Shown here: piece by piece, positions 1-10,247 of the stretch
Numbering within the stretch: position 1 is the first letter of the stretch
Layout of the letters: each line of letters opens with the position of its first letter
The notes under the pieces: generated by a model
The model's input: the letters and a program-made list of their open reading frames with translations, nothing else
Databases searched by the model: none
Told to the model about the DNA's origin: nothing
Source: Bacteroidota bacterium
GTDB lineage: Bacteria > Bacteroidota > Bacteroidia > AKYH767-A > OLB10
Assembly (NCBI GenBank): GCA_016709725.1
Contig: JADJMG010000006.1
Location: 1 to 64,000, forward strand
Direction: 5' to 3'
Length of the DNA: 64,000 nucleotides
Position numbers and translations under genes: made by a program

Positions 1-2169
1 ATACATTTCTGCAATATTTCTAACTGATTTTTTTGCATTTCAATTTTAGTTAGAAGATTTTGTTCAATGTTATCGGTTTGAAGATTAAAAGGCTTTGAAG
101 AATACCAATCTTTCGTTTCTACCTTGAAAATTCTTTGTGGGTTTTCTATGGAATTTATCGAGGTCTTTTTATTGAAATATTTTATTGAAACAGAAGTAGC
201 ATGAAATTTTTTACATGTTCTTTTTTCTGCAAACAGTAATATAGTATCAACTATCGCACCTGAAAAAACACTTGAAGGTAAACTGACAATTTCTTCCAAA
301 GTAGAATTGCACAAAAGGTAGTCACGAATTGTTTGAGTAAAATCCTAAATTCAATAGTGTATCTGGAATAATGAAACCTAATGAACCATTTTTTAATAAA
401 GATTTATACCTTTTTCAATAAATAATAAATAACTTTCCCACGATAAATTGTTGTTTTATATTTGACTTTAAAATAATTCAACTCACTTTCATTGAATGAT
501 GCTCACGTAAGGTGGATTTCCAATTACACAATCAAACCCACCTTTTTTAAACACTTCGGGAAATCCTTTTTGCCAATTAAATGGTTTTACTTTCTTTTCT
601 TCTCCAAAATCAAATTCCTCAGCGTAAAGTCAATATCTACCAAGCTGTTTCCATCTTTAATATTACTATCAATTGTGTAGGCAAAACTCTTTCGTTAAAG
701 AGTTTCATTTGAGAAGTTATGCTTGCTTCGGTTTCGCCTTCCATGCATTTTAGAAGTAGACTTAATTTAGTTACTTCTACAGCATTCACATCAATATCAA
801 CTCCAAATATATTGTTAAGTAAAATTCTTTTTTTCTCTGATGTAGTTAGATTGCCTTCTGGAGTAAGCGGATTTGATTTGCTGCCTTTAGGAAATTTTTC
901 CGTCGTCGGTATAATAATTTTATGCCAGTCTAACAAGAATTGATAAGCACCAATGAGAAAACTGCCACTGCCACAAGCAGGGTCAACAATTTTAATTTTG
1001 CTAATATCATTTGGCGTTTTGTTTTCAATGAGTTTGCCAACTGTGTTTTTTACAATGTATTCGACAATGTATTGGGGTGTATAGTAAACGCCTCCTGCTT
1101 TTCTTACTTCAGGCTTTTCTTCAATATGGGCGCGATGTGCTTTATCTATTCGAATTACTTTCCTAAAAACTGTTCGTAAGCACTTCCTAAAATCTCCACC
1201 GATAGAACCGAAAATTCATAAGGACTTTCGGGATAATAAGTTCATTAATTATTGTTTTTAAAACTTTATTATCAAGAGAAAGTGATTTACTGATTTTGTC
1301 TTTCTTAAAATCAAAAAGTCCGGAATTGTATTTATCATCCGCTTGTTGAAATTGAAGGAATAGATTTTGATAAAAATTTCCTTGTTGAATGGAAAGCTGC
1401 AAATTTCCGTAAGGCTCAATACTTCTGTCCTCTGCAATCCTTAAAAAAATTATTCTGTCAATGGTTTGTTGTACAACAAAATTTATTTCATCTTCATTAA
1501 GTTCTTTGTTACTACTGCTAATGGAAGTGGCTAATACAGTTCTCCAACTATCTAACGATAGTAAAAATTCTTTATCTACTGTTGCAGTTCCTTTTTGTGT
1601 TGGTTTCCTTGGACAAATTTATCAAAACTGCCTTTGAGTACTCTTTCTTTACTGAAAGTATCCCACAAAAATTCAAATTCATTTAGGTAATCTTTAAAGG
1701 TTAAGTACTTAATTCTTGCTACCGAAGTTTTGTCTGTAGGTTGAGGTTTCTTTGTACAATCGTAAATTGCAAATTCTTCAAAATCGGTAATAATACTTAC
1801 CGGTAATTTTGCACTCCAACCATATCTTCGTACTTGATAAGCAGGTTGTATTTCGTCTTTAACAAAAACATTTGGCTTTTTGGCTTCAACGAAAAAGAGT
1901 CGTTTTCCACCAACCAAACGAAACGAATAGTCGGGAGCTTTAGTCGCCTTGCCTACTTTTACTTTGTCTTCATGAATTACTTCTCGATAAGCTTCTGCAT
2001 ATCCATTTGAGTTGTCAACATCCCAACCAAGCGCTTTGAAAAACGGGTCAATAAAGTCCCGTCTTGTCATCGTTTCATTGTATCCACTTTTCTTATAGCT
2101 ATCAAATTGATCCGAAAATCGTTCTACCAACTTTGCGATTTCATCGTAAGCTTTATCTTTTTCAGTCAT
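1..2169 (-). pseudogene. Type IIG (Eco57I-like) restriction-modification enzyme, frameshifted and cut by window edge
   Basis: A single protein predicted to cut DNA and methylate adenine can be pieced together across several frames. The N-terminus (start 2169) has a PD-(D/E)xK-like nuclease core, PDYSF at about residues 79-83 and VEAKK at 94-98. Further on are methylase motif I, DPACGSGSF (codons near 958-984), and the N6-adenine methylase motif IV NPPY (507-518), preceded by a GGFDCVIG stretch. The last part (to base 1) reads SLGFIIPDTLLN and a coiled-coil-like tail typical of the target-recognition end, and it continues beyond the window. At least seven frame changes are needed, for example near 1600, 1225, 1155, 660, 620, 495 and 350. 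This is denser than elsewhere in the window, so real decay on top of sequence error is possible. Family assignment is firm; activity is doubtful. Confidence 0.75.
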
Positions 2170-2225
2170 ATGTTTTAAAAATAGCTTTTTTGATTTAAGA
2201 ATTTCAAAGATAGATTTGTTTACAT

Positions 2226-2390
2226 CTAGATTTGGAAATTATTAATCAATATTGATTGAATTTTTTTACCCATTGATTCAGTTATTAAGTAATCCTTAAT
2301 AAATGAATTTTCTTGTTCTTTCCATGAATTTTCATCTGAAGCAGTTGTCAAGTAATCCTTTACAACTGAATTTTGATCTAATATATTCAT
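2226..2390 (-). CDS. Possible small ORF upstream of the restriction-modification gene
   Basis: A 54-residue reading frame, on the same strand as the restriction-modification gene and ending 56 bases before it. It has no recognised domain. It contains two related blocks, VVKDYLTTASDEN and FIKDYLITES, matched in the DNA by two imperfect direct repeats of about 33 bases starting near 2279 and 2340. It could be a small control protein or just a repeat-derived frame. I cannot assign a function and do not rely on it being translated. Confidence 0.25.
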   Translation of the reverse strand: MNILDQNSVVKDYLTTASDENSWKEQENSFIKDYLITESMGKKIQSILINNFQI

Positions 2391-2689
2391 TTCCAATATA
2401 ATTGTGACATTCAGACTACTATTTTGTTTGGAGGTGCTAAAAAAGTTCAGGCGGCTGGTTTTGAAAATTAAAAATTCGCCATTTTCCCATTTTGGGAAGC
2501 TCCTTTTTTTGAAAATGGGAAGAAATTGCCCAAACTTCCCTCGATTTTTATTCACCCTAAATATAATTAATTCGCTGAATATCAATATAGTTATCTTGAT
2601 AGTAGGGTAAGGGCTTGGGTGAATCATCATTTAATTTCTCTTAATTTGCGCCTCGATATACAAATCCCCTTAACAATAATATTACCCGA
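2391..2689. other. Divergent intergenic region before topA
   Basis: AT-rich gap between the leftward restriction-modification unit and rightward topA. It holds an inverted repeat around 2485-2500 (TTCCCATTTTGGGAA). TTAATTTG at 2641-2648 resembles the Bacteroidota -7 element (TAnnTTTG) with one mismatch and lies 42 bases before the topA start, so it is the best promoter candidate for topA. No gene seen. Confidence 0.35.
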
Positions 2690-5379
2690 ATGGCAGATAA
2701 TTTAGTGATTGTGGAGTCCCCCGCGAAGGCGAAAACGATAGAAGGTTTTCTTGGAAAGGACTTTATTGTGAAGTCAAGTTTTGGTCACGTGCGCGACCTG
2801 GTGAAGAACGATAAAGCGATTGATGTGAATAATAATTTCACTCCTTTATATGAGGTGAGTGAGGATAAATCGAAAGTTGTGGATGAACTCCGCCGACTTG
2901 CTAAGAAAGCCAAAATGGTTTGGCTAGCAACGGATGAGGACCGCGAGGGAGAAGCCATCTCTTGGCATCTATACGAAGCTCTCGAACTGAAGAAATCAAA
3001 TACAAAACGTATCGTTTTTCATGAGATTACGAAGAAAGCAATTTTGGATGCCGTAGCGAATCCTCGCTTTATAGATATGCATATGGTGGATGCCCAGCAA
3101 GCTCGTCGTATCCTCGACCGCTTAGTGGGTTTTGAATTGTCGCCCATCTTGTGGAAAAAGTAAAGCCAAGTTTGTCAGCCGGACGTGTTCAATCCGTTTC
3201 GGTGAAGTTGATTGTAGAGCGTGAACGTGAAGTAGAAGCTTTCGATAGTAAATCAGCATTCCGTGTCATCGCATTGTTTAATGTCAAGGATAAAAACGGA
3301 AATTCATCTACCTTGAAAGCAGAATTGCCACAACGTTTTGCGAAGAAAGGCGATGCTGAAGATTTTCTAAAGAAGCTTTCAAACGCCACGCACAAAATTG
3401 ATAACCTAGAAGTAAAACCTGGAAAGAAAAGTCCATCTGCCCCCTTTACCACATCAACCTTACAACAAGAAGCTTCTCGTAAATTAGGTTTTAGTGTATC
3501 GCAAACGATGGTGGTAGCACAAAAGCTTTACGAGAGTGGAAAGATTACGTATATGAGAACGGATTCGGTGAATCTTTCTCAAACCGCCATTGATGGAGCG
3601 AAGGAAGCTGTACTTAAAATGTACGGCAAAGAATATTCGAATCCGCGTCAGTATAAGAATAAGAATGCAAGTGCTCAAGAGGCCCATGAAGCCATTCGTC
3701 CAACCGATTTTCACAATACGTCCATCGACGGAGAAAATTCGGAAAAGCGTTTGTATGATTTGATTTGGAAGCGTTCGATTTCGAGTCAGATGAGTGAAGC
3801 CGTTTTAGAAAAGACAGTAGTGAGTATCGGAAATAATAAAACGAAAGATATTTTTAATGCAACCGGTGAAGTAGTTCGTTTCGACGGATTTTTACGCGTG
3901 TACATGGAAGGTACCGACGATGAGAATGAAGAGAACGAAAAAGTAGAAACGGGTTTATTGCCTCCATTAAAAGTGGGTCAAGAGCTCGATTTGGATGTGA
4001 TGACCGCTACCGAAAAGTTTTCGTTACCGCCTGCCCGTTATACGGAAGCAAGTTTGGTAAAGAAGTTGGAAGAGTTAGGCATCGGTCGACCTTCTACTTA
4101 CGCACCGACCATCTCCACGATACAAAAACGTGGCTATGTGATTAAAGAAGATCGCATGGGTAAGGAGCGAAAGTTTGAAGTGTATACCTTGAAGAATGGA
4201 AAAGTTTCGGGCGAAGTGAAAACGGAAACGTATGGCAACGAGAAGTCGAAAATGTTTCCTTCGGATATAGGTACCGTAGTGACCGATTTCTTGAGTCAGC
4301 ATTTCCCAGTAATCATGGATTATAACTTCACGGCTACTGTAGAAAAAGATTTTGACGAAATATCAGATGGAAATTTGGTGTGGACAAAAATGATCAAGAA
4401 GTTTTATGGTCCTTTCCATAAATCAGTAGAAGATACAGAGCAAAATAGTGAGCGTGCTACAGGAGAACGTGAATTGGGTACCGATCCTAAGACGGGAAGA
4501 AAAGTGATTGCGCGTATTGGAAGATTTGGTCCCTTGGTGCAGATTAACGCAGAAACCGAAGAGGACAAACCACAGTATGCACGTTTGCGTACTGGTCAAC
4601 GTTTGGAGACCATCACCATTGAAGAAGCATTAGATTTGTTTAAGATGCCTCGTAACTTGGGGCAATATGAAAATGTTGATATCACCATTGGCATCGGACG
4701 TTTTGGTCCGTATGCTAAGATGGATGGATTGTTTGCATCACTCGGAAAAGAAGATGATCCATATACCATCGATTTAAATCGTGCTATTGAACTCATCGAA
4801 CTCAAAAGAAAAATTGAACGTGAGCGTGTCATCAAAATTTTCAAGGAGCGTGAAGATGTGCAAGTGTTGAAAGGAAGATGGGGACCTTATTTGGTAGTTG
4901 ATGGTAACAATTACCGTTTACCGAAGGAAGCAGTAGCTGAAAAACTAACTTTAGAAGAATGTTTAGACATTGCAGCGAATACAAAACCGAGTCCGGGCAA
5001 GAAAAAATTTGCTAAGAAAGGGGCTGCCGTAAAAACAGCTGCGAAAAAAACATCGGCTAAGAAAGCTCCAGCGAAACAAGCTCCCCTGAAACAAGCTGCC
5101 GCCGCTAAACCAGCTGCTAAGAAAGCAGCCAAAAAAAAAGTAGCGCCTAAAGAGGTTGTTGTTGCGAAAGCACCGGCAAAGAAATCGCCAGCGAAAAAAT
5201 CTCCTGTGAAGAAAGCAGTTGTGAGTAAAGCGCCTGCAAAAAAAGTAGCCGCGAAAAAAAGTCCAGCGAAAAAAGTAGTGGCTAAAAAAGCTGTGAAATC
5301 TCCTGCGAAGAAGGCGCCCGTGAAGAAAGCTCCTGCAAAGAAAGTGGCAGCGAAAAAGACCGTAAAGAAAAAGCGATAA
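2690..5379 (+). CDS. topA: DNA topoisomerase I, type IA (one frameshift)
   Basis: Relaxes negatively supercoiled DNA by single-strand passage. The N-terminal Toprim domain starts with VIVESPAKAKTIEGFLG and has the acidic motif DEDREGE at residues 82-88. The active-site tyrosine is in KITYMRTDS (codon 3550-3552, about residue 288). The C-terminal part has three GR(F/W)GP repeats (about 4519, 4698 and 4880), then a lysine/alanine/proline tail of about 130 residues resembling histone H1 repeats. The reading frame breaks near 3160: the run of A in TGGAAAAAG is one base short, and restoring it joins WKK to VKPSLSAGRVQS. Total about 896 residues, normal for the family. topA is normally essential, so the shift is most likely a sequence error. 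The next gene starts 18 bases downstream, suggesting one operon. Confidence 0.93.
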
Positions 5380-5397
5380 AACGATAAGAACGAGTAG

Positions 5398-6569
5398 ATG
5401 ATAGAAGGGTATTTTGAACCAATACGTCCAGAAATATTATTAGGTCAGCAATTGGCCCTCTCATCCGATTGCCTTGGGAATTTTGTAAACGCCTTCACCG
5501 ATGAGCGTTCATTCCCTTCATTCGAAGGAGCTAAAATTGCACTGATTGGAGTAGGGGAGTCGAGAGGTAGTTTAGTGAACAAAGGCTGCTCCACAGGTCC
5601 CGATCGCATTCGTGAAAAATTTTATCGACTTAAGCGACACCAATATCCCTTACCCATTATCGACCTCGGTAATTTACGGGTGGGTCATTCCATCAATGAT
5701 ACTTATTCAGCCATTGCAACTGTAGTATGTGAGTTGCTGGGTGCGCGCATCATTCCCATCATTTTGGGAGGAGTCAGGATTTAACGTATGGACATGATTC
5801 GGGATACAAATTAGCCGAGCAAATTATCAATATTGTTGCGCTCGATTCTAAATTTGATTTAGGCATCCCAGAAGATACCATCACCAGTGATACCTACCTT
5901 GGAAAAATAATTTTAGAGCAACCCAATTACCTCTTTAATTTCAGTAATCTTGGGTACCAGAGTTATTTTACGGGAGTTGAAAACGTAGCCCTCATGAAAA
6001 AGCTACATTTTGAAACCTACCGATTAGGGCAGGTCAGAACAGATATTCAGGAAACTGAGCCAGTAGTGAGAAATGCAGATTTACTCTCGGTAGATCTTTC
6101 CGTAGTTCGACAAAGTGATGCACCCGGCAATGCCAATGCAACTCCCAATGGATTATATGGGGAAGAGTTTTGTCAGATTTTGATGTATGCCGGATTGAGT
6201 GATAAACTAAGCGGATTAGGCTTGTACGAATACAATCCCGACTTCGACAGCAATGGGCAGTCGGCCGATTTATACGCTCAGGGAATTTGGTATTTCTTAG
6301 AGGGAATTGGAATGCGGAAGATGGATTTACCCTTAGCCAATCCCAATAACTATACAACTTACCGAGTTACCATGGAGGAAATTGAGCAGGAGATCACCTT
6401 CATCAAAAGCATGAAAACCGAGCGTTGGTGGATAAAATTACCGACTGACAATACCAAAAATCGATATGTGAGTCAGCATTTATTGCCATGCTCTTATAAA
6501 GATTATCAGCAGGCTTGCAACAACGAAGTTCCGGAGCGTTGGTGGAATGCGGTGCATAAAATGGTTTAA
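5398..6569 (+). CDS. Arginase/formimidoylglutamase-fold protein lacking usual metal ligands (one frameshift)
   Basis: A protein of about 391 residues in the ureohydrolase (arginase, agmatinase, HutG) family. The family frame is visible as IPIILGG followed by SQDLTYGHD, and SVDLSVVRQSDAPGN in place of the usual SxDxDxxDPxxAPG. The dinuclear manganese ligands are not conserved: the GG(D/N)H histidine is replaced in GGSQD, the DAHxD motif reads DSKFD, and the SxDxD motif reads SVDLS. A normal amidinohydrolase reaction is therefore doubtful, although databases tend to call such Bacteroidota proteins formimidoylglutamase. The frame breaks at about 5774, where GGAGGAGTCAG lacks one A; restoring it reads GGSQDLTYG. 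It sits between topA and the por/gld locus. Fold is likely; function is open. Confidence 0.75.
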
Positions 6570-6912
6570 AAAATTATTTATTTTCTCCTAGAAGACCATT
6601 TTATTTTTTTAAATATCCACAATTTTCTTCAGGAAATCGAGCATTTGATTTCCTTAATCCTTCTGAAAATTTGATGTTTTCACATATACATGACAAGAAT
6701 TAGGTAGGCTATCGTACTTAAAGCGCTAATAATCAATATATTTTAATAATTTTAAATTATTCACAGTTATTATCAAATCGCTATTTTAGTCCCATCTCAA
6801 AGAGCCCGAAGGAAGCGTTAAAAAAAAGTAAGCGTCCTTGTACTTTTTGGGTATGTTGAGAATATTTATTTACTTTATCCCCCCAAACCAACTCGAAATC
6901 TATATCATCTGT
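6570..6912. other. Intergenic region with a stem-loop, before porP
   Basis: AT-rich 343-base gap with no gene. It contains a perfect 8-base stem, AGGAAATC (6631-6638) and GATTTCCT (6647-6654), with an 8-base loop. There is no T-run after it, so it is only a weak terminator candidate for the topA unit. The promoter of the por/gld operon should lie in the second half, but I could not pick a convincing -7/-33 pair. Confidence 0.4.
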
Positions 6913-7827
6913 ATGAAGAAACTTTTAGCTGTAGTATTAGCAAGTACACTATCCACGATAGCCTTGGCGCAACAAGATCCACAATTCAGCCAAAACATGT
7001 TTAACAGATTATGGGTAAATCCAGCCTCTGCAGGAAGTAGCGAAGCTATTTGTGCTAGTTTGCTTTATCGTGCTCAGTGGGTAAGTTTTGATGGAGCTCC
7101 TAAGTCGGGAGTTTTAGGCATTGATGCCCCTCTTTTCAACAATAAAATGGGTGTTGGTTTAAGCATTAACACAGATGAAATTGGATTTGAAAAGGGGTTG
7201 ACCGCTAAATTAGCTGCAGCCTATCGTTTTGACTTAGGTAGTGGAAAATTAGCGATTGGTGTTGATGGATCATTAGTTCAAAACACAATTGATGGAAAGT
7301 TTACGGCACCTGATGGAACGGCAAATGATCCAGCGATTCCACAAAGTTCGGTGAGCGGAACGGCTTTCGACTTGGGTGGAGGTCTTTATTTCAATTCAGA
7401 AAAGTTGTATGTAGGAATTTCTTCGACACATTTGATGGAAAGTTCTGTGGACTTAGATAAATTCTCAAAAGAATACAAGCGTCACTACTACGGAATGATT
7501 GGATACACGATTGAGTTAACGCCAAGCGTTGCCTTGAAGCCCATGATCTTCGTTAAAAACGTGACTGATAATACTACGATTGATGTTAACTTAAATGCGC
7601 ATTTCAATAATCGTTTCTGGGCGGGGATATCCTGGAGAAATGAAGATGCCTTTGTGGGAATGATTGGTTTAACCCTAATCGAAAATCTCCGCCTTGGATA
7701 TGCGTATGACTTCACCACTTCAGAATTGAAGAATTATAGCGATGGTTCTCATGAAGTAATGTTGGGGTATTGCTTCAATGTGAAGAAAAAAATCCCGGTT
7801 TCTATCCGAAATGTAAGGTTCCTATAA
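6913..7827 (+). CDS. porP: PorP/SprF family type IX secretion outer-membrane protein
   Basis: A 304-residue predicted outer-membrane beta-barrel. The ATG at 6913 is chosen because it starts a standard Sec signal peptide (MKKLLAVVLASTLSTIALAQ) followed by the family hallmark QDPQFSQNMFNRLWVNPASAG. A longer frame back to 6838 would put hydrophobic residues before the signal and is unlikely. The end shows the usual pattern LRLGYAYDFTTSEL and GSHEVMLGYCF. Gene order porP, gldK, gldL, gldM, gldN matches the porPKLMN operon of Porphyromonas gingivalis, so this is probably the core PorP rather than a substrate-specific SprF. Two paralogues lie at 17442-18383 and 48601-49524. Confidence 0.88.
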   Translation: MKKLLAVVLASTLSTIALAQQDPQFSQNMFNRLWVNPASAGSSEAICASLLYRAQWVSFDGAPKSGVLGIDAPLFNNKMGVGLSINTDEIGFEKGLTAKLAAAYRFDLGSGKLAIGVDGSLVQNTIDGKFTAPDGTANDPAIPQSSVSGTAFDLGGGLYFNSEKLYVGISSTHLMESSVDLDKFSKEYKRHYYGMIGYTIELTPSVALKPMIFVKNVTDNTTIDVNLNAHFNNRFWAGISWRNEDAFVGMIGLTLIENLRLGYAYDFTTSELKNYSDGSHEVMLGYCFNVKKKIPVSIRNVRFL

Positions 7828-7972
7828 AAATTAGGAAATTAACTTCCCATTAGAAACTATCTTTGAAAAGAAACGTATCATCGTATTGGAAATGTTCCGT
7901 ATAATATTAACAACTATTGTACGTTCGATGCATAACGTCAAAACATTTCCGAAACCCAAAAGCGAACAAAGT

Positions 7973-9274
7973 ATGAAAAACCTGATGATTGCCTTTAGCA
8001 TGCTGCTACTACTTAGTAGCTGTGGAGGCGGTAACCGTGGTCAACTAGTAGGAGTTCAAGGGCGTGAAAAATGGTACCAAGCCGATCCTTATGGCATGGT
8101 GTTCATTCCTCAAGGCTCTTTCAACATGGGTCCTAGCGACCAAGATGTACCCTACGCGCAGAATGCAGTGTCGAAAACAGTTTCGATGCACGCTTTCTAC
8201 ATGGACAACACGGAAATCACTAACAATGAGTACCGTCAATTCGTGTACTGGGTGCGAGATTCCATGGCACACAGACTACTTGGCGGCGACCACTTAATTG
8301 AAGAAGGCGAATACGGTGAACGTATCGAATGGAGTGAGCGTATTAAATGGGATGACGAAGAGAATGTCGAAACCCTAAGCGAACTCTATCTTCCAGAAAG
8401 TGAGCGTTATTACCGTCGTAAGGAAATTGATTCTCGAAAACTCAACTTTGAGTACTATTGGATCGATCTTCTGGCTGCAGCCCAAAAAGATTATAGCCGC
8501 GACCGTGATCCAGCATCCGGAAGTTTGGCAAATCGTCCGCAGGGTCGAACCGATCGTTCGGTTTATATCAAGAAAGAAATTATCAATGTGTATCCAGATA
8601 CGTTAAGCTGGATTCATGATTATACGTATTCCTTTAACGATCCCATTACAAAAGCTTATTTCTGGCATCCAGCTTATGATGATTATCCAGTGGTGGGTGT
8701 CAACTGGCTTCAGTCAAAAGGCTTCTGCGTTTGGAGAACTCAGTTATTGAATAGTTATTTGGAGTCGAACGAAGAAACTTACGTTCAAGATTTCCGATTG
8801 CCAACAGAGAGTGAGTGGGAGTACGCTGCCCGTGGTGGATTAGCAAACAACCCTTATCCTTGGGGAGGTCCTTATACGCGTAATAGCAGAGGTTGCTTCT
8901 TAGCAAACTTTAAACCTTTACGTGGTAATTATATTGACGATGGTGGTTTCTATACTGTAAAAGCGACGGCCTACTGGCCAAACGATTATGGTTTGTATTG
9001 TATGGCGGGTAATGTTGCCGAGTGGACAACCAATGCTTATGATGAGTCGGCGTATAGCTTCATTCATGACTTAAATCCTGACTATACTTATGATGCAAAG
9101 GATACCGATCCTCCCGCATCAAAGAGAAAAGTAATCCGTGGTGGATCTTGGAAAGATATAGCTTACTATATGCAAACAGGAACACGTTCCTATGAGTATC
9201 AAGATACAGCGAAGGCCTACATTGGCTTCCGTTGTGTAATGGACTTCTTAGGAAGAGACAAAGTAGATTTTTAA
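7973..9274 (+). CDS. gldK: Gliding motility/T9SS lipoprotein GldK (PorK)
   Basis: Forms, with GldN, the periplasmic ring attached to the outer membrane in the type IX secretion machine. The ATG at 7973 begins a lipoprotein signal, MKNLMIAFSMLLLLSSCGGG, with the lipobox cysteine at residue 17; an upstream in-frame start at 7886 would bury this signal. About 433 residues. The mature part is a formylglycine-generating-enzyme-like (FGE-sulfatase) domain: MVFIPQGSFNMG, then RLPTESEWEYAARGG, GNVAEWTTNAY, VIRGGSWKD and GFRCVMD. GldK proteins use this fold structurally and have no known catalysis. It lies 145 bases after porP and is followed by a stem-loop before gldL. Confidence 0.93.
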   Translation: MKNLMIAFSMLLLLSSCGGGNRGQLVGVQGREKWYQADPYGMVFIPQGSFNMGPSDQDVPYAQNAVSKTVSMHAFYMDNTEITNNEYRQFVYWVRDSMAHRLLGGDHLIEEGEYGERIEWSERIKWDDEENVETLSELYLPESERYYRRKEIDSRKLNFEYYWIDLLAAAQKDYSRDRDPASGSLANRPQGRTDRSVYIKKEIINVYPDTLSWIHDYTYSFNDPITKAYFWHPAYDDYPVVGVNWLQSKGFCVWRTQLLNSYLESNEETYVQDFRLPTESEWEYAARGGLANNPYPWGGPYTRNSRGCFLANFKPLRGNYIDDGGFYTVKATAYWPNDYGLYCMAGNVAEWTTNAYDESAYSFIHDLNPDYTYDAKDTDPPASKRKVIRGGSWKDIAYYMQTGTRSYEYQDTAKAYIGFRCVMDFLGRDKVDF

Positions 9275-9290
9275 TTAGATTTGTACATCG

Positions 9291-9317
9291 AGCCGGATGA
9301 TTCAACCCCATCCGGCT
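9291..9317 (+). other. Stem-loop between gldK and gldL
   Basis: A perfect 9-base-pair stem, AGCCGGATG (9291-9299) and CATCCGGCT (9309-9317), with a 9-base loop. It lies 17 bases after the gldK stop and 66 bases before gldL. It is GC-rich relative to its surroundings and lacks a following T-run, so it is more likely an RNA processing or stability element, or a leaky attenuator, than a full terminator. Confidence 0.5.
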
Positions 9318-9382
9318 GGAACAAAATATTCAACAAAACACACAATCATTCTAACCAAAACCATTAAAAACACTAGAAAATC

Positions 9383-10192
9383 ATGGGATTAGCTCAATTG
9401 ACCCAAGGGAAAGGGTTCAAACAGCTCATGTCGAAACTTTACGGTTTCGGTGCGGCAATTGTAATCGTAGGTGCACTCTTTAAAATTCAACACTGGGAAG
9501 GTGCGGGTATCATGCTTACTATCGGTCTCTTGACCGAAGCAGTTATCTTCTTTTTCTCAGCATTTGAACCACCACACGAAGAAGTAGATTGGTCATTAGT
9601 TTATCCAGAGCTAGCAGGAATGCATGAGCCAGGATCAGATCGTAAGAAAGTGAAGGCTGGTGATCCAGTAGCTCAACATCTCGACAAATTATTAGCAGAT
9701 GCTAAGATTGGTCCAGAATTAATTACAAGTTTAGGTAACGGATTGAAATCGTTAAGCGAGAACACAGCTAAAATGGCTACTGTTTCTAATGCTGCCGTTG
9801 CAACAGAAGAGTATTCTAAAAATGTAGCAGCTGCTTCTAAGCAAGTAACTACGTTAACTGCATCGTATGAGAAGGCTGCTACTGCTATGAATAGCATGAG
9901 TGCTGCTCACGATGATGTAAGAGGATATACGGAGCAGATGAAGTCAGCTGGAAAAAACATGGCGGCATTAAATGCTGTTTATGAACTTCAGTTGCAAGAA
10001 GCGAGTACTCGTATGAAAGACACTAAGAAGTTCTATGATGGAATTCAGGATCTTCTTGCTAACCTTAACAACACTGTAGAAGATACAAAACGCTACAAGG
10101 ATGAGGTTGGTAAATTAGCTAAGAACCTTAACTCATTGAATACGATTTATGGCAATATGTTATCAGCCATGAATCCAGGAGCCAATAAATAA
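9383..10192 (+). CDS. gldL: Gliding motility/T9SS inner-membrane motor protein GldL (PorL)
   Basis: Inner-membrane partner of GldM; the two form the proton-driven motor that powers type IX secretion and gliding. The 269-residue protein has two membrane segments close together near the N-terminus: FGAAIVIVGALFKIQHW (about residues 22-38) and GIMLTIGLLTEAVIFFFSAF (about 43-62). The glutamate in the second segment (LLTEAVIFFF) corresponds to the residue implicated in proton use in GldL. The remaining ~200 residues are cytoplasmic, alanine-rich and probably coiled coil. It begins 108 bases after gldK and is followed by gldM after 55 bases. Confidence 0.93.
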   Translation: MGLAQLTQGKGFKQLMSKLYGFGAAIVIVGALFKIQHWEGAGIMLTIGLLTEAVIFFFSAFEPPHEEVDWSLVYPELAGMHEPGSDRKKVKAGDPVAQHLDKLLADAKIGPELITSLGNGLKSLSENTAKMATVSNAAVATEEYSKNVAAASKQVTTLTASYEKAATAMNSMSAAHDDVRGYTEQMKSAGKNMAALNAVYELQLQEASTRMKDTKKFYDGIQDLLANLNNTVEDTKRYKDEVGKLAKNLNSLNTIYGNMLSAMNPGANK

Positions 10193-10247
10193 TACTTTCC
10201 TTTTTTTGAATTCTTATTAATCCAACCAAAAACCAAAAGGAAAAGAA

